A stretch of DNA of 64,000 nucleotides from Podocnemis expansa (GCA_007922195.1 ML682122.1:1282147-1346146); one strand, 5' to 3'; numbered from the stretch's first letter, positions 46,590 through 57,646 are shown. A program made the numbers and translations. Notes: generated from the sequence alone by a model not told the origin.

Positions 46590-46985
46590 ATCTGTGCCCA
46601 TGCCTCTGGGCAGGGCCAGCTCATGGGCTTGTGGATCCCTGAGCTGGCTTTTGCTTTTGTGCCCCCTCCTGGTGTTGGGGGGAGAACACAAAACCTGGCC
46701 CCTGCACTCTGCTGGCTTGCCCCACTCCCAGGATGGAGAACAGTTAGCCCAGGGGTGGAGCAGGCCAGCCCAGAGGCTGGTCTCCACACTCCCACCCCTC
46801 CTTTGGACTGGCTGTTCCCCCTTAGGGGCAGGAAGGGCTAGCTCAGAGGTGGGGCGCGAGAGCCTCAGGTCTGGCTTTCTCTGTCCTCAGAGGCAGAGTG
46901 GCTGGATCAAGGGAGGGGCAGGAGCATAGAGTCCAGCTTCTGGACCAGCCCATCCTGTCGCTGGTGCCCGTAAGTTTAACATGCC
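46590..46985 (+). repeat. GC-rich dispersed repeat R2, copy 2
   Basis: Same-orientation partner of 24475-24950, with shared CCTGAGCTGGCTTTTGCTTT, GGCCAGCCCAGAGGCTGG and CTCAGAGGTGGGGC. It directly precedes the LINE 3' end at 47040. Confidence 0.55.
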
Positions 46986-47039
46986 CCAAGCCAGGGCCTC
47001 ATTGGCTTATGACTAGAGAGGGCCCTGCCTCTGGGCCTC

Positions 47040-47770
47040 TGTTACTGAGCTGTGCAGCCTCCATGGGATGAGTCTCGCCAGCCCTTAGGAAATAAACACA
47101 GATCAATCACTTTCCTGTTGCACCAGTCCTTTAATAACAGTGCAGCTCAAATACAACAACCCCAGCAGGTCCTATTGAAGGAAACAGTGATGGGTGGGCA
47201 CAAGCCCACCCACTTCTAAAACCCCTCCCCCAGCTTAAGAGGAGGTGGCACTGGGACGTTTCTCAAAAGATGCCTGCGGACAACTAAGGAAATAACAGGG
47301 ACGAGTGTGAAGGTCTCAGGTTCATAATAAGGGATTCAGAAGGAGACACCGAGCAGAGAACCTCAGACAGAGCCCACAGCTCCCAGAAGCTGTCAAGGGA
47401 GCCAGCGGACACCTCCCAGAGGAACTCTTCCTGGAGGTGTGCACAGACAAGGGACCAGAAATAGGCCCGACAGTCGCAGGTCCCTTCCCCAGCAAACCTC
47501 CTCTCTCTGGTCTTATAGATGGCAGTCTTGGTGTAAGCCAGAAGGAGGTTGATGAGGAGGTCCCATGATTTTGTGAGGCCACAGATAGGGAGTGCATGTA
47601 AGAACAGGTGCAGGAAGAAGTTCAGCTAGAACCTCAATAAGAGGTTCTGGAGGAGCTGGAAAAGGGGCTGCATCCTGGTGGAGTCTAGGCAGGTGTGTGC
47701 CAGAGTCTCCCTCACACCACAAAAGGGGCAGGTGTCAGGACGGGGGTCTACTCCAGCAGGTCAGCAGGAA
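47040..47770 (-). mobile_element. LINE 3' end with C-terminal zinc-knuckle region
   Basis: On the minus strand 47750-47650 reads, across frames, CPFCGVRETLAHTCLDSTRM, a CCHC-like knuckle of the kind found after the reverse transcriptase of several LINE clades. It is followed by ALPICGLTKSWDLLINLLLA and YKTRERRFAGEG. A 3' UTR with a CTTTCCTGTTGCACCAG-complementary end extends to about 47040. The clade was not determined (not the CR1 type seen elsewhere in the window). Frameshifts show it is dead. Confidence 0.65.
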
Positions 47771-48839
47771 GCAATGGGTCTGAGTCTAGTTCAGTTACAG
47801 AGTGAGAACAGAAGGGACTCTTAGATTCAGTTAATGGCATATGGATAGATATATTTCCAATGAATCTAGGAGATGGATAACTGAATGCACCACATGCTGG
47901 AATAAAATCTACAAAGACATGTTGGTAAGTTTGCTATTTCATTTAAAGATTTTCAGGGATCACCATATAGGAGGAAATTAAGATGTGGAATTTGAATTAC
48001 AGTCTCAACCCTTTAAGATTCCTACTCTCAGTTTACTCAAATAGCTAATGCTGATTGGAATTTTCACAGCTCTGAGAAAAAGGTTGTTTCACTGAAAATG
48101 GAAAATCTATTTTTTTTTAATGGCAAATGACAACTTTCTGCTCTAAATTGCCTTCTAAAATCTCATAACAGAAAAAAAAAAGTTTTGTTTTGTTTGTTTT
48201 GCTTTGTTTTGGTTTGTTTTATTTTGTTTTGTTTTCAGGTTTTTGTGTAAAATAATAACAAATGATTAAAGAATGTGGAGGGATTAGGAGATTCTTTATG
48301 TATCTAGTGGAAAACCACATTTTGTTTAGAAAAGATACAGCTAAACCCTTTGAAACAATCTTACACTTTTCATAAATTGAGGAATACTAATATTCTCTGA
48401 GAAAGCCTTTATTTCAATCTCATTTAGTCTATTGCAGCTGCATGGTTTCTCTTTCAAAGGGAGAGTTGCAAGGAGGTAACCAGCGAATAACCAGTAACAC
48501 TGAGAGCAGATCAGTCCCTTTAAATACTGAGTTAGAGTTGAAACAACCAACCAACACCACTCTATCCCAACTTCATTCACAGACATATGGGAGATCGCAA
48601 GTAGTAGAACCCGAACTTCATGGTCTAGCTCTCCTCTGTTGCTGGCTGGATATAAACCATGTATGTGTGCAGAAGATGCTCAGTAAAGTTTTGCAAAACG
48701 TTTAGTCACCTCGTGAGATTTTCAGAAGCACCCGGGAGCACTGGGACGGAGGGCTCAAGATTTTGAATATTCCACTTGGTCCTTAAATATGTTTCAAAAT
48801 CTGACCCTCAGGCACCCTCCACCATAAACAAGGAGGATT
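47771..48839. other. Intergenic stretch with a (TTTTG)n run
   Basis: A TTTTG-rich microsatellite lies at 48183-48237. No gene recognised; the plus-strand frame 48442-48705 shows no family features. Confidence 0.4.
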
Positions 48840-48962
48840 AAAGCAAGGAACCTGGGACACAGAGAGGAGAAATGACTGGCCCAAGGTCACATAAGAGCTC
48901 AGTCACTCATTGGCCTAGACAAGAACAGAGCCCAATTGTCCTGGTAGCTACTGAACTGCACA
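48840..48962 (-). mobile_element. MIR-like SINE remnant
   Basis: GGAACCTGGGACACAGAGAG, then GACTGGCCCAAGGTCACATA, is the antisense core of MIR-type (CORE) SINEs, which are ancient amniote repeats. Confidence 0.65.
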
Positions 48963-49568
48963 GTAAAGAGTGAATTATGTAGCAAGCTGGTATTGGAAAG
49001 ATAACGTTAGCCCATTGTTACATGCAGGTTGAGATTTATCTGGAATTTGGTGTTATAAATCAATGTGGAAGCTGGCTCTCTAGAAACAGAAATTGGAGTA
49101 GAGAAATGGCAGATGAGTTGCCTTTTACCACGCTGGAAGTGCCCATGTTGTATTACGCTGTTCAGTGGGAATCAGGCTGGACTGACATTTTAGTAGCTGT
49201 GTCTCATGCCTAAGATGTGAGCCAAGCAATGGACCAAATATATGGATCTTGTTGCAAGAGTGCCTGGATTTAGGCTGTGCTTTGCTCCATCCTTCACACA
49301 GCTTTTTATCATGGCACACCTTGGACCTGATACTCAGATGGGCAACAGTGAGAAGGCTGCATTGCCTTTAAAAGAGATAATGTAATTACAAAAGTGTGAC
49401 GACACACTCATTCTCAGAGGGAAAGAGCCCTAACAACACCAAGTTATTGCATGTGATATGTACCGAGCACCTTTAAAATTCATACACTAAGATATTAGAG
49501 AAAGAGGAATCGGGGACTTTACGTTTTTTTCTCCCCTCTAATCCTGACTGTTGTCTTTTTTTCTGTCC

Positions 49569-49570
49569 AG
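49569..49570 (+). promoter_or_regulatory. Splice acceptor AG of the OR14-like gene
   Basis: TTGTCTTTTTTTCTGTCCAG ends here, 24 nt before the ATG at 49595. The corresponding tract occurs upstream of the related pseudogene at 59710. Confidence 0.65.
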
Positions 49571-49594
49571 GGCCCTGCTATATTGAGGAAAAAA

Positions 49595-50551
49595 ATGTCC
49601 AACCAAACCACTGTGTCTGAGTTCCTTCTCCAGGGATTCTCTGATGTTCGGGAGCTGCAGATTTTACATTTTGGGGTGTTTCTAGTGATTTACCTGGCAG
49701 CCCTGGTAGCGAACCTTCTCATCATCACAGCCATAGCCCTCACTTGCCACCTTCACACACCCCTATATTTCTTCCTGATGAATCTCTCCATCTTAGACCT
49801 TGGCTCCGTCTCTGTCACCATCCCCAAATCCATGGTCAATTCCCTCATGAACACCAGGTCTATTTCTTATTCTGGATGTGTTGCCCAAGTTTTCCTTGTC
49901 TTTTTCTTTGCTTCAGCAGATTTTTCCTTACTGACTGTCATGGCATATGACCGGTACATTGCCATTTGCAAACCACTACACTATGAGACTGTGATGAACA
50001 GGAGAGCCTGTGTCCAAATGGCAGCCAGTGCCTGGATCAGTGCAATTCTTTATTCTGCCCTGCACACCAGGAACACATTTGCAATATCCTTTTGTGGAGG
50101 CAACAGAGTGGATCAATTCTTCTGTGAAATCCCTCAAATCCTCAAGCTGGCATGTTCTGACTCAAACCACAGTGAAACAGAAGTCATTGTCTTTAGTGCA
50201 TTTTTAGTATTTGGCTGCTTTGTTTTTATAATTGTGTCATATGCTCTGATCTTCAAAGCAGTTCTGAGAATCCCTTCTCATCAAGGTCGTCATAAAGCCT
50301 CCTCCACTTGCATCCCTCACATCACTGTGGTTGTCTTGTTCGTTTCCACTGGGATCTTTGCTTATATGAAGCCTATCTCCAATTCTCCATCACGTCTAGA
50401 TCTTGTGGTGGCTGTTCTATATTCTGTGGTGCCTCCTATTATGAATCCTATCATCTACAGCATGAGGAACAAGGAGATAAAAGCTGCCCTGAGGAAAATG
50501 ACTGTAAGAACATTGTCCATCAAGGACAAAAATTTCACATTTCTTCCATGA
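49595..50551 (+). CDS. Olfactory receptor, OR14-like (intact)
   Basis: Odorant receptor of the OR14 type, the group strongly expanded in birds and other sauropsids. The start is the ATG at 49595; the four codons before it follow only a TTG and are not needed. 318 codons: NQT (3-5), TM1 with AN instead of the near-universal GN (39-40), HTPLYFFL (54-61), ECL1 cysteine 95, MAYDRYIAIC (116-125), ECL2 cysteines 167/177/187, SY in TM5 (215-216), KASSTC where KAFSTC is usual (234-239), NPIIYSMRNKEI in TM7 (284-295) and a C-tail slightly longer than usual. Wording such as TIPKSMVNSLMNTRSISYSG and NRRACVQMAASAW is OR14-specific. No disabling mutation; the TM1 and TM6 changes could affect function. Confidence 0.94.
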   Translation: MSNQTTVSEFLLQGFSDVRELQILHFGVFLVIYLAALVANLLIITAIALTCHLHTPLYFFLMNLSILDLGSVSVTIPKSMVNSLMNTRSISYSGCVAQVFLVFFFASADFSLLTVMAYDRYIAICKPLHYETVMNRRACVQMAASAWISAILYSALHTRNTFAISFCGGNRVDQFFCEIPQILKLACSDSNHSETEVIVFSAFLVFGCFVFIIVSYALIFKAVLRIPSHQGRHKASSTCIPHITVVVLFVSTGIFAYMKPISNSPSRLDLVVAVLYSVVPPIMNPIIYSMRNKEIKAALRKMTVRTLSIKDKNFTFLP

Positions 50552-50725
50552 CTAAGGCTTCATTCCATGATTTTTTACAGTTATATTCAATTTATGACAT
50601 TATTGTCTCCACAGCAATGTGATCTGCAATATTTTAAACAAAAAGGTCTCATCAGAGTGTTACTGATACAAACTTATTTCACAACACTTAACAGAGTTAT
50701 TCTTTAAAATATAAATTAAACTATA

Positions 50726-50759
<34 letters not shown>

Positions 50760-51214
50760 GGTTCCATCAATTTTAACATTTTGCTAAAATTTGCCTTCCC
50801 ATTCTGGATTATAACACCATTCAATGTGTTTTCCTAAAATCCTACATCAAATGTGTTTCTTGTTTTCCAGCATTGTAGTAACCATGTTGATCCTAAGATA
50901 TCAGAGTGTTAATGTAACTGAACTCAGACCCTTGTTCATTCCATCACTAACACAATAAAAGATATTACTTACATAAAACTGTATCGTGCTGTTCAAATTT
51001 TTTGAAAGAATACTTTTTCTTTGAAAAACAGTCTTTCAGTTAAAGTTAAACATGCAAAAGTATTTTCAAGTATTTTGCTTTTTTTTAAAGGAGAACAAAG
51101 AAATGGGGATTTTTGTGTGTGTTTTGTCCATCATTACTTCAATTTCTCTACTTTCAGCTTTTTTTTTCCATAGGACATGGACTTACAGCTAACATACTAT
51201 TGCTATTAGTAAAA
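50552..51214. other. 3' flank of the OR14-like gene, with a (CTAT)n microsatellite
   Basis: Eight CTAT units at 50726-50759. Nothing else recognised. Confidence 0.5.
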
Positions 51215-51625
51215 AATATATCAAAAGAAGCTATCTAGTCCAATCCTTCCCCTTCCCTCTGAAAGCAGGACCAACCTTAAGTAAATCATCCCAGCCAGGG
51301 CTTGGTCAAGCTGGTCCTTAAAATATTCCAAGCATGGAGATTCCACCACCTCCCCAGGTAATCAATTCTAGAGCTTCACCAGTCTCCTAGTGAAAACAGT
51401 TTTCCTAATATCCAACCTAGACCTCTACACTTATTGCAACTTGAGATGATTGCTACTTGTTCTGTCATCTGCTGCCACTGACAAGAGTATACCTCCTTCC
51501 TTCCTGGAGACTCCCTTCAGGTAATTAGAGACTGTTATCTAATCATCCCTCACTCATCTCTTCTGAAGAATAAAGAAGCATAATTCTGCCTTTTTCCTAA
51601 ATCATGTGCTCCAGGCTCCTAATCA
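51215..51625 (-). mobile_element. CR1-type LINE 3' fragment, antisense
   Basis: AGTCCAATCCTTCCCCTTCC, then GCAGGACCAACCTTAAG, CATGGAGATTCCACCACCTC, GTTTTCCTAATATCCAACCTAGAC and CAGGTAATTAGAGACTGTTATC are collinear with the antisense CR1 3' region common in turtles and birds. Confidence 0.75.
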
Positions 51626-52787
51626 ATGGGATTGAGCTAGCAACTGGATCATCTAAAATCTGGTCTTAATAAAGGAAAAGGAACACTATTAGTAACACCC
51701 TTAGGTGGCTGCATAAGAAGGACATTCATAAAAAGGCAGTAGGGCCTAAGTTTGGGAGGGGATATAGCACAGAAAAGGATGCATATACTATGCCACCCTT
51801 CTCCCAGAACACAAAATATATGTCTAGATGTAGTGGTCTTTGCCACCATTTTGGCAAGGCATGCCATAGAAGAAGGGGGTCCTGACTAGGATGATTTTGA
51901 TGGAGTTAGTCCTGCTTTGAGAAGAGGCTTGGACTTCTGTGATTCTAAGATGACTGTGCGTGCCAGCTTATAACAATTACCCAAGTGCTGTGAGAGATCC
52001 CTGGCCTATCCTCCCTTGCCCTCAACCAGAGAAAGGAATTGAACCCTAGCAACACTGAAAGTCTGCCAGCTTCTTTGGCTGGGTTCAAAACAAGCCCCTC
52101 TCTGGGAGTTGAGAGCTCAATTCAGCTAACAGACCAGGCCCTGCTGGGACAATAGCTGTTCTTCTATCTATTTGTCTCTACCCTGTACCTCATGCTGGAG
52201 CTCTGGTGTCTGTCTTCCTAGTGGGGAGGCAGCATTCTTGTGGCCAAAGGCAGAAACTGAACCACTGAGAGTACTTCTACAGGAGCCAGCCAGGCACTGA
52301 GTGAGTTCATGCACCTGCAGGGTCAGGTAGTAGCTAAGCAAGCTTTGTGAATATGATTTGCACTCAAAAGTTTGACCTGGACTCCAAAAATAACATAGAT
52401 GTACCTAAATAATTCCCTGAAGTTAGTCCTTAGTGGGGAACTGGGATGTTTTCAAGCCCCATTTATCACTGTAAAAAGAGTTTTGGATGGTATCAAAATA
52501 TTGGATAGAAAAGGGGCTTTTTTGGTTGCAATTTGTGGTTTTCTGTGAGAAAAAAAGTCAAACTGAAATGAAAATTTTCATTTCATTTGCATGCTTTTCA
52601 CGTCGTTATGATTGTGTCGATCCCAGGATATGAGAGATGCAAGGTGGGAGAGGACATATTTTTTATTACAATAACTGCTTTGTCAAAAGAGACTGTCTCA
52701 GTGGAGTATGAAAGGTTGTCTCCTTCACCAACAGAACTTGGTCCAATTAAAGAAATTCTCCCATCTTGCCTCTCATATTTCAATGGC
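51626..52787. other. Intergenic stretch, nothing recognised
   Basis: No gene or repeat identified. Confidence 0.4.
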
Positions 52788-52800
52788 CTTCCTTTCTTAA

Positions 52801-53390
52801 AAAAAAACAACAAGGAGTTGTGTGGCACTTTAAGACTAACAGATTTATTTTTTGCATGAGCTTTTGTGGGAGAAGATCCCACTTCCTCAGATTTTTCGAA
52901 GATGGGTGAACTTACAGAAAGGAATGAAACTAAATGCAAGGGGGTGTAAAACATAGGATCAGATCATAAAGTAACAGCAAATCAGAGCAGTTTACAGGCT
53001 TAAAGAATGGGAAGCCTGAAGTCAAATTACCCTTTGTAATGTGAAAAGAACCCATAATCTCGACCGAGTCCTACTTTCACAGAATTTAGCTTGCATATTA
53101 ATTCGAGTTCAGCTGTTTCTCTTTGGAGTCTTGATGTCCCAGGTACATCTCTAACGACAGTTGTTAACAAATCCATCATCGAGTGATTAGGAAGATGGAA
53201 GTGCTCAGCAACTGGTTTCTTTGTTCTTTGATTTCTGATATCAGCTCTGTGCTCGTTCAGTCTCTTACGGGAAGTGGGATCTTCTCCCATGAAAGCTCAT
53301 GCAAAAAATAAATCTGTTAGTCTTAAAGTGCCACAAAACTCCTTGTTGTTTTTTTACTGGACTAGACTAACACGGCTATCCCTTTGGAAA
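52801..53390 (-). mobile_element. Penelope-like element, complete short insertion with 13-bp target duplication
   Basis: 590 bp bounded by the perfect 13-bp direct repeat CTTCCTTTCTTAA (52788-52800 and 53391-53403). On the minus strand it reads: inverted terminal repeat starting TCCAAAGGGATAGCCGTG, a coding remnant (53290-53027), a 3' UTR and a direct terminal repeat ending in a T-run. The coding part shows RLNEHRADIRNQRTKKPVAE, then HFHLPNHSMMDL and RLQRETAELELICKL, the second half of the GIY-YIG endonuclease of Penelope-like elements. The reverse transcriptase and the GIY-YIG start are absent, so it moved with help from another copy. Confidence 0.88.
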
Positions 53391-53403
53391 CTTCCTTTCT
53401 TAA

Positions 53404-53649
53404 TCTTCATATACTAATTATGATATAAAGGTTTTCATTTCCTCACACTTTTAAAATTTCACATCTTTAATCTTAACTCATAAAAAGCAGAGTAAATAAA
53501 CTAAAGATGTGAGAGGCAAGGGGAAAAAGGTCAGCTTATCCAAAATCTGAACACTGACTACTAAATTTGCAAGGTCTGCTGATGCACAGTCATTATAATT
53601 ATCATTATTAATTCTGGTTAATTTACAGATATATTAAAGGACACGAAAT
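53404..53649. other. Spacer, no feature recognised
   Basis: AT-rich sequence between the Penelope-like insertion and the OR4-like pseudogene. Confidence 0.4.
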
Positions 53650-54290
53650 GAACCAGAAGAACCTAACTAGCACAGTAACTGAATTTGTTCTTTTGGGCCC
53701 CACTCAGAACCCTTAGGTGAAATATTTTCGTTTCTTGTCCTTCTTCATCATGTACATGGCCATCTGCCAAGAATCATCATCATCATCATTATCATTAACA
53801 ACAACAATGTAATATACAACCCAAGATCCTCACTCCCTGTACTTTCTGCTGGCCAACTTGGCTTTCACAGATGTCAGAACTCATTGGTCATAGCTCCCAG
53901 TTTGATATTGGGTCTCCTCCCCAGGTGTAAAGCCATCTTCTTCAATGAGTTCATCCTCCAGATGTTCTTTTTCCCTTTGATTGAGGGAAGATTTTTTTTT
54001 TTCATATGGGGATGACAGTTTATTGATACATGAACATCTATAAAGAAGTGAGCTATCTAACTATCATGAAATGAAATGTGAACATGGTAATAGTGGCATG
54101 GGCATGGATGGATTGGCTCACTCAGCTGTTCAAAATGGACTGATCCTCCAATTACTGTTCTGTGGGCTGAACACAGTGAACAATTTCTACTGTGATATCC
54201 CACAGGTTATCAAATGGGCTTGCAAAAATACCCACCATAGTTGAACTGCAGAGGGTCTTCAAGGAAAGGTTGCTCTTCATCATACCGTTA
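53650..54290 (+). pseudogene. OR4-like olfactory receptor pseudogene, decayed
   Basis: Begins MNQKNLTSTVTEFVLLG at about 53650, typical of OR4-family N termini. A stop soon follows (TQNP then TAG), then the TM1 wording FLSFFIMYMAI. An ATC/AAC-rich insertion (53775-53810) replaces the rest of TM1. Further blocks are readable in shifting frames: TM2 (LPVLSAGQLGFHRC for the usual YFLLANLAFTDVC), NEFILQMFFFP, FCGLNTVNNFYCDIPQVIKWAC (ECL2 with the OR4-type CDIPQV phrase) and a stop. TM6 and TM7 are not recognisable. It is non-functional. Confidence 0.8.
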
Positions 54291-55017
54291 ATTTGCCTAC
54301 TAGGTTCTTACACTGTCATTTGAGTGAAGATCAGGACTGCTTAACAGAAGACTGTTTCTCTATATGGAATTCATACCCCATCAGTGAGATCACATAACAC
54401 ATGCACCTGAATACCTTCATTCAAGAATAAATTTCAGATCAAAGGCTGTAATCTTTTGGAAGTCTGTGGTGTCAATGTGTTAGAAACACCATTGTGCCAC
54501 AGGACTTAATGATGCCCACAAAGTATAAATACATGTTGATGCACTGGAGTCAATAAGACTTGATCTTCAGAAGATGTGAAGTTGCATCAGTCCACTGGAC
54601 TCACTGTACCAGTTACCAAGTTTTGAAAACAGTATCACGGAAAGAAATGTTTTCTAGCAGCTGAGGAGTGGAACCTCAGATTTTCTTTTAAATTAAATAA
54701 TAAAATATATGAATGATTTCAAAGAAAAGCAAAAGAAGCACAGAAATGACAGACAGATCAGCATTTCGTCAAGATGAGAAACAACTTTTTCAAATGCGCT
54801 GAAAAAATTAGGTGTCAGAAATATTTCTTATTTGGCCTGAGGATATTATTATAAAAAAATCCAGTAGGTAGCTATAGTATTCTAATAGTCTGACTCATGC
54901 TTCTTTTAACTCAATCACTTGTTTCATGTTATTTGCAATTCTCATAGGATTAGTTAACAGTATAAGAGAATAAAACTCAATCTTTATTATGAAAGAGTCA
55001 TAGTTCATTCTTGCTTA
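54291..55017. other. Intergenic stretch, nothing recognised
   Basis: AT-rich sequence downstream of the OR4-like pseudogene. Confidence 0.4.
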
Positions 55018-55047
55018 CAATATTTCTATTTCTATTTCTATTTCTAA
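55018..55047. repeat. (TTTCTA)n short tandem repeat
   Basis: About five TTTCTA units, ending just before the left LTR of the element at 55057. Confidence 0.9.
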
Positions 55048-55056
55048 CTTCACAGG

Positions 55057-55490
55057 TGTTACCCCAAACCAGTGCAAGTTTGCTTTTGGGTACACTAGAC
55101 ACACTCAGAGCCAATGTAAGTATTTATTGGATGCCAGGATAAGCAACATTAAGCAAGCAAAAGAATAGTGACGAGAAGCTTAATCCCTTCAGCAGTCAGG
55201 GACACTGGGTGACAGTGGATGACCCCAAGGAGGTTCCTGTGGCACCCTGGACCTCTAGCAAAGTCTGCCACTTATCAGGAAATTTGCTAAAATACAGCAT
55301 TTCAGGAGAAGTAGGCTGATCAGGCCCACCTGCCCCCACCCTCGGGCCTAAGGCTGGGCCAACCTCATAAGCACATAACAAGCAAAACCGCCAGGCAGCA
55401 GCCTCTCTAGCATATAAGCAAACTGCAGCTGGAAGCTCTGGACACAGAGTCCAGGAGCAGTTCATGGTCAGATTACTCATGAGGGGGTGG
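55057..55490 (-). repeat. LTR (left; 3' LTR of a minus-strand element)
   Basis: About 434 bp aligning with 57176-57612 in the same orientation. It starts TGTTACCCCAAACCAGTGCA. Read on the minus strand it has a TATA-like TTATATG (55411-55418), then about 290 bp later AATAAA (55123-55128), then about 65 bp to the CA end, the order expected for U3-R-U5. Confidence 0.75.
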
Positions 55491-57175
55491 CCATGGTTGC
55501 CAGTAATTTGAAGTGTCACCATATCTTCCGATGTCTCCCTACAGTCCAGTTCTGGCACTGACAGTACACCCAAATGAACAATTGCTTAATTCAGGGCTTG
55601 CACACACACCCAGAGTTTACATAATTTACAAAATGCACCAAGAGTAAGGAACAGTATTGACAATAAACACATTTCAAATAACTCTTGCCCTAAATAGCTA
55701 TACATTACAAACAATGGGCACCACAAACAACAGCTACCACATTACAAAAAAAAAAGGTGATGCTACCCCCTGAAAAGCAATAACCTTAAAAAAATCTTAT
55801 TAAAAACATCATTAATCAGCTAAGCAAATACAATAATAAACGGTGTCGTTGGTGTTTCCCTCTTTCTGTGTGGTGTTCCCATTGTGGCAGAGAAAGCAGC
55901 CAGACACAAGCAAACAAACAACAGGCAAAGGGTGCTTTTCTCCATATAATTATACCTGCTAAATAAAAAAAAAAAAAAAAAGTGAATTCAAATACTGTGC
56001 CTCCTCCCCCCCCCCCAACAGACAAGGACTGCTCTGGCATGTTTGTACAGCTGCTCCTGTGGTGGCCACACACGTCTGGTTATATTAGCATCTATAGTGC
56101 CTTGCCTCTGTGCCACTACTTCTCCTGGAACCAGTGCACTATGCTCCCACAGCTGGGTGTGTAACTAGACCCATCCTCCTGTATCTCTGGATCAGGGGTA
56201 TCATTTTCCAAGGCAACTGTTGGGGGGTCCCCAAAGGGCTCCCCTCTTCATCTTTTCAGAAGGAGTGCATCTGGTAGGGGCCATGAATTCAGCACCAGGC
56301 ACACCTGCCCCAGCACTGGGCACCACTCCTTTGATTTTTGGTCAGGAGAACGTATGGCCTCTGGTTACCATTCACATTTGCCCCCCTGTCTGCCCACATG
56401 CCTGAAGGCCATCTGTCCCCTCAGTCCTGCCTTGGCTGTGGCACTTGTTGCTGTGCCAGTGGGGGAGGATAAACATCTGCACTTTCCAGTTTCATCGGCG
56501 TCTGATTTCTCAAGGCCTTTTACCATGCTCACAGCTCTGCTGTTAGCCTTCAGTCTACCTCTGCCTTGTCCATCCTTGCCTCCATGCTGTTCTAAGTCAT
56601 CATCTGAAGAACTCCAGATGTCACCATCCCAGGTCCTGGGGTCCCAATCCCCATGGTGAAGGGCATGTACCTTTATCATCAAGACAAGAGCCTTGGCTTT
56701 TTGATTGTATTTGCTCTGTGCATACTGTACCACCATCACCTCTGCCCATGCCTCTACCTTGTTCCTCTCTGCCTGTAGCTGGGATAGAGAGGGATGCTGC
56801 AGGGTCTGGAGCAACTGTTCTTGTTCCATCTTGGATTTCAAATTCCTGGCCTGCTTCTCCAGCATCAGTTTTGCCTCATGCTGGTGCCAGAGGGATGACA
56901 GGAGAAACCTCCAATTCTGTTGTGCTCCCTTGGCCTTTTTTCCACTTCCAAGGTGTAGAGCACCTTCTCAAGGTGAGCAGGAGTCACACTATTCCCCAAT
57001 TCCTTTACAAAAGTGATTGGGGTGGCAGAGTAAACTGGTTCCACTGCTGGGCCAATTGTCCCCAGTATGATGTAGCTGTCTACCCTGGGAGACTTGCTTC
57101 ATTCTCCTGCTTTTTCTGCCACATGGAGTTTAACTGAATCAGTGAATACTGTTAATGGTGCCAAGTGTTACACCA
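55491..57175 (-). mobile_element. Internal region of a small LTR retroelement (ERV-like), gag-like remnant
   Basis: About 1.7 kb between the two LTRs. The only sizeable minus-strand frame is 56865-56365 (166 codons): a charged, heptad-like N terminus (MLEKQARNLKSKMEQEQLLQ...) then an acidic stretch (WDGDIWSSSDDDLEQ), which resembles gag-type polyproteins annotated in turtle genomes. Upstream (57137-56870) further gag-like wording is broken by stops. No protease, reverse transcriptase or integrase motif was seen, so the element is internally deleted or non-autonomous. The family is not identified. Confidence 0.55.
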
Positions 57176-57612
57176 AACTGGTGCAGGTTCACTTTTGGAT
57201 TCATCAGAAAAACTTAAGAGACCGTTTAAAGTATTTATTGGTTGACAGTATAAGAAATCATAAGGAAACAAAAGAATACAGTGAAGAGAAACTTACATCT
57301 CTTCAGCAGTCCGGGACCCCTGTGTGAGTGCAGATGACCCTGAGGAGGTTCCTGGCCGCCTTGGTCCTGCAGTGAAGTCCACCTCTTATGAGGGACTATG
57401 CAAAAATATTGCATTTTGGGAGAGGTGGGATGATCAGGTGCACCTGCACCCCCTCACACACACACACTTGGGCCCAAGGCCAAGCCAACTTCATAAATGC
57501 ATGGCAGTCAAAACATCCAGGAAGCAGCCTCTCCTGCATATAAAGAAACTGCACCTGGAAGCTCCAAGCACAGAGCGCAGGAGTGGTTCACAGTTGGATC
57601 GCTCATTGGACC
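57176..57612 (-). repeat. LTR (right; 5' LTR of a minus-strand element)
   Basis: Pair of 55057-55490. It starts TGTTACACCAAACTGGTGCA, with AATAAA on the minus strand at 57234-57239 and TATA-like sequence near 57540. The two LTRs differ at many positions, implying an old insertion. A foldback element (57647) lies just outside. Confidence 0.75.
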
Positions 57613-57646
57613 AGGGATGAGCACAACTAAGCTAAAGTTTCACAAT

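Noticed and set aside
48442..48705. Plus-strand frame of 87 codons
   Set aside because: No family resemblance, no acceptor or conserved start, in an otherwise non-coding region.
49583..49594. Start of the OR14-like gene at 49583
   Set aside because: The codon there is TTG; the ATG at 49595 gives the family-typical MSNQT start.
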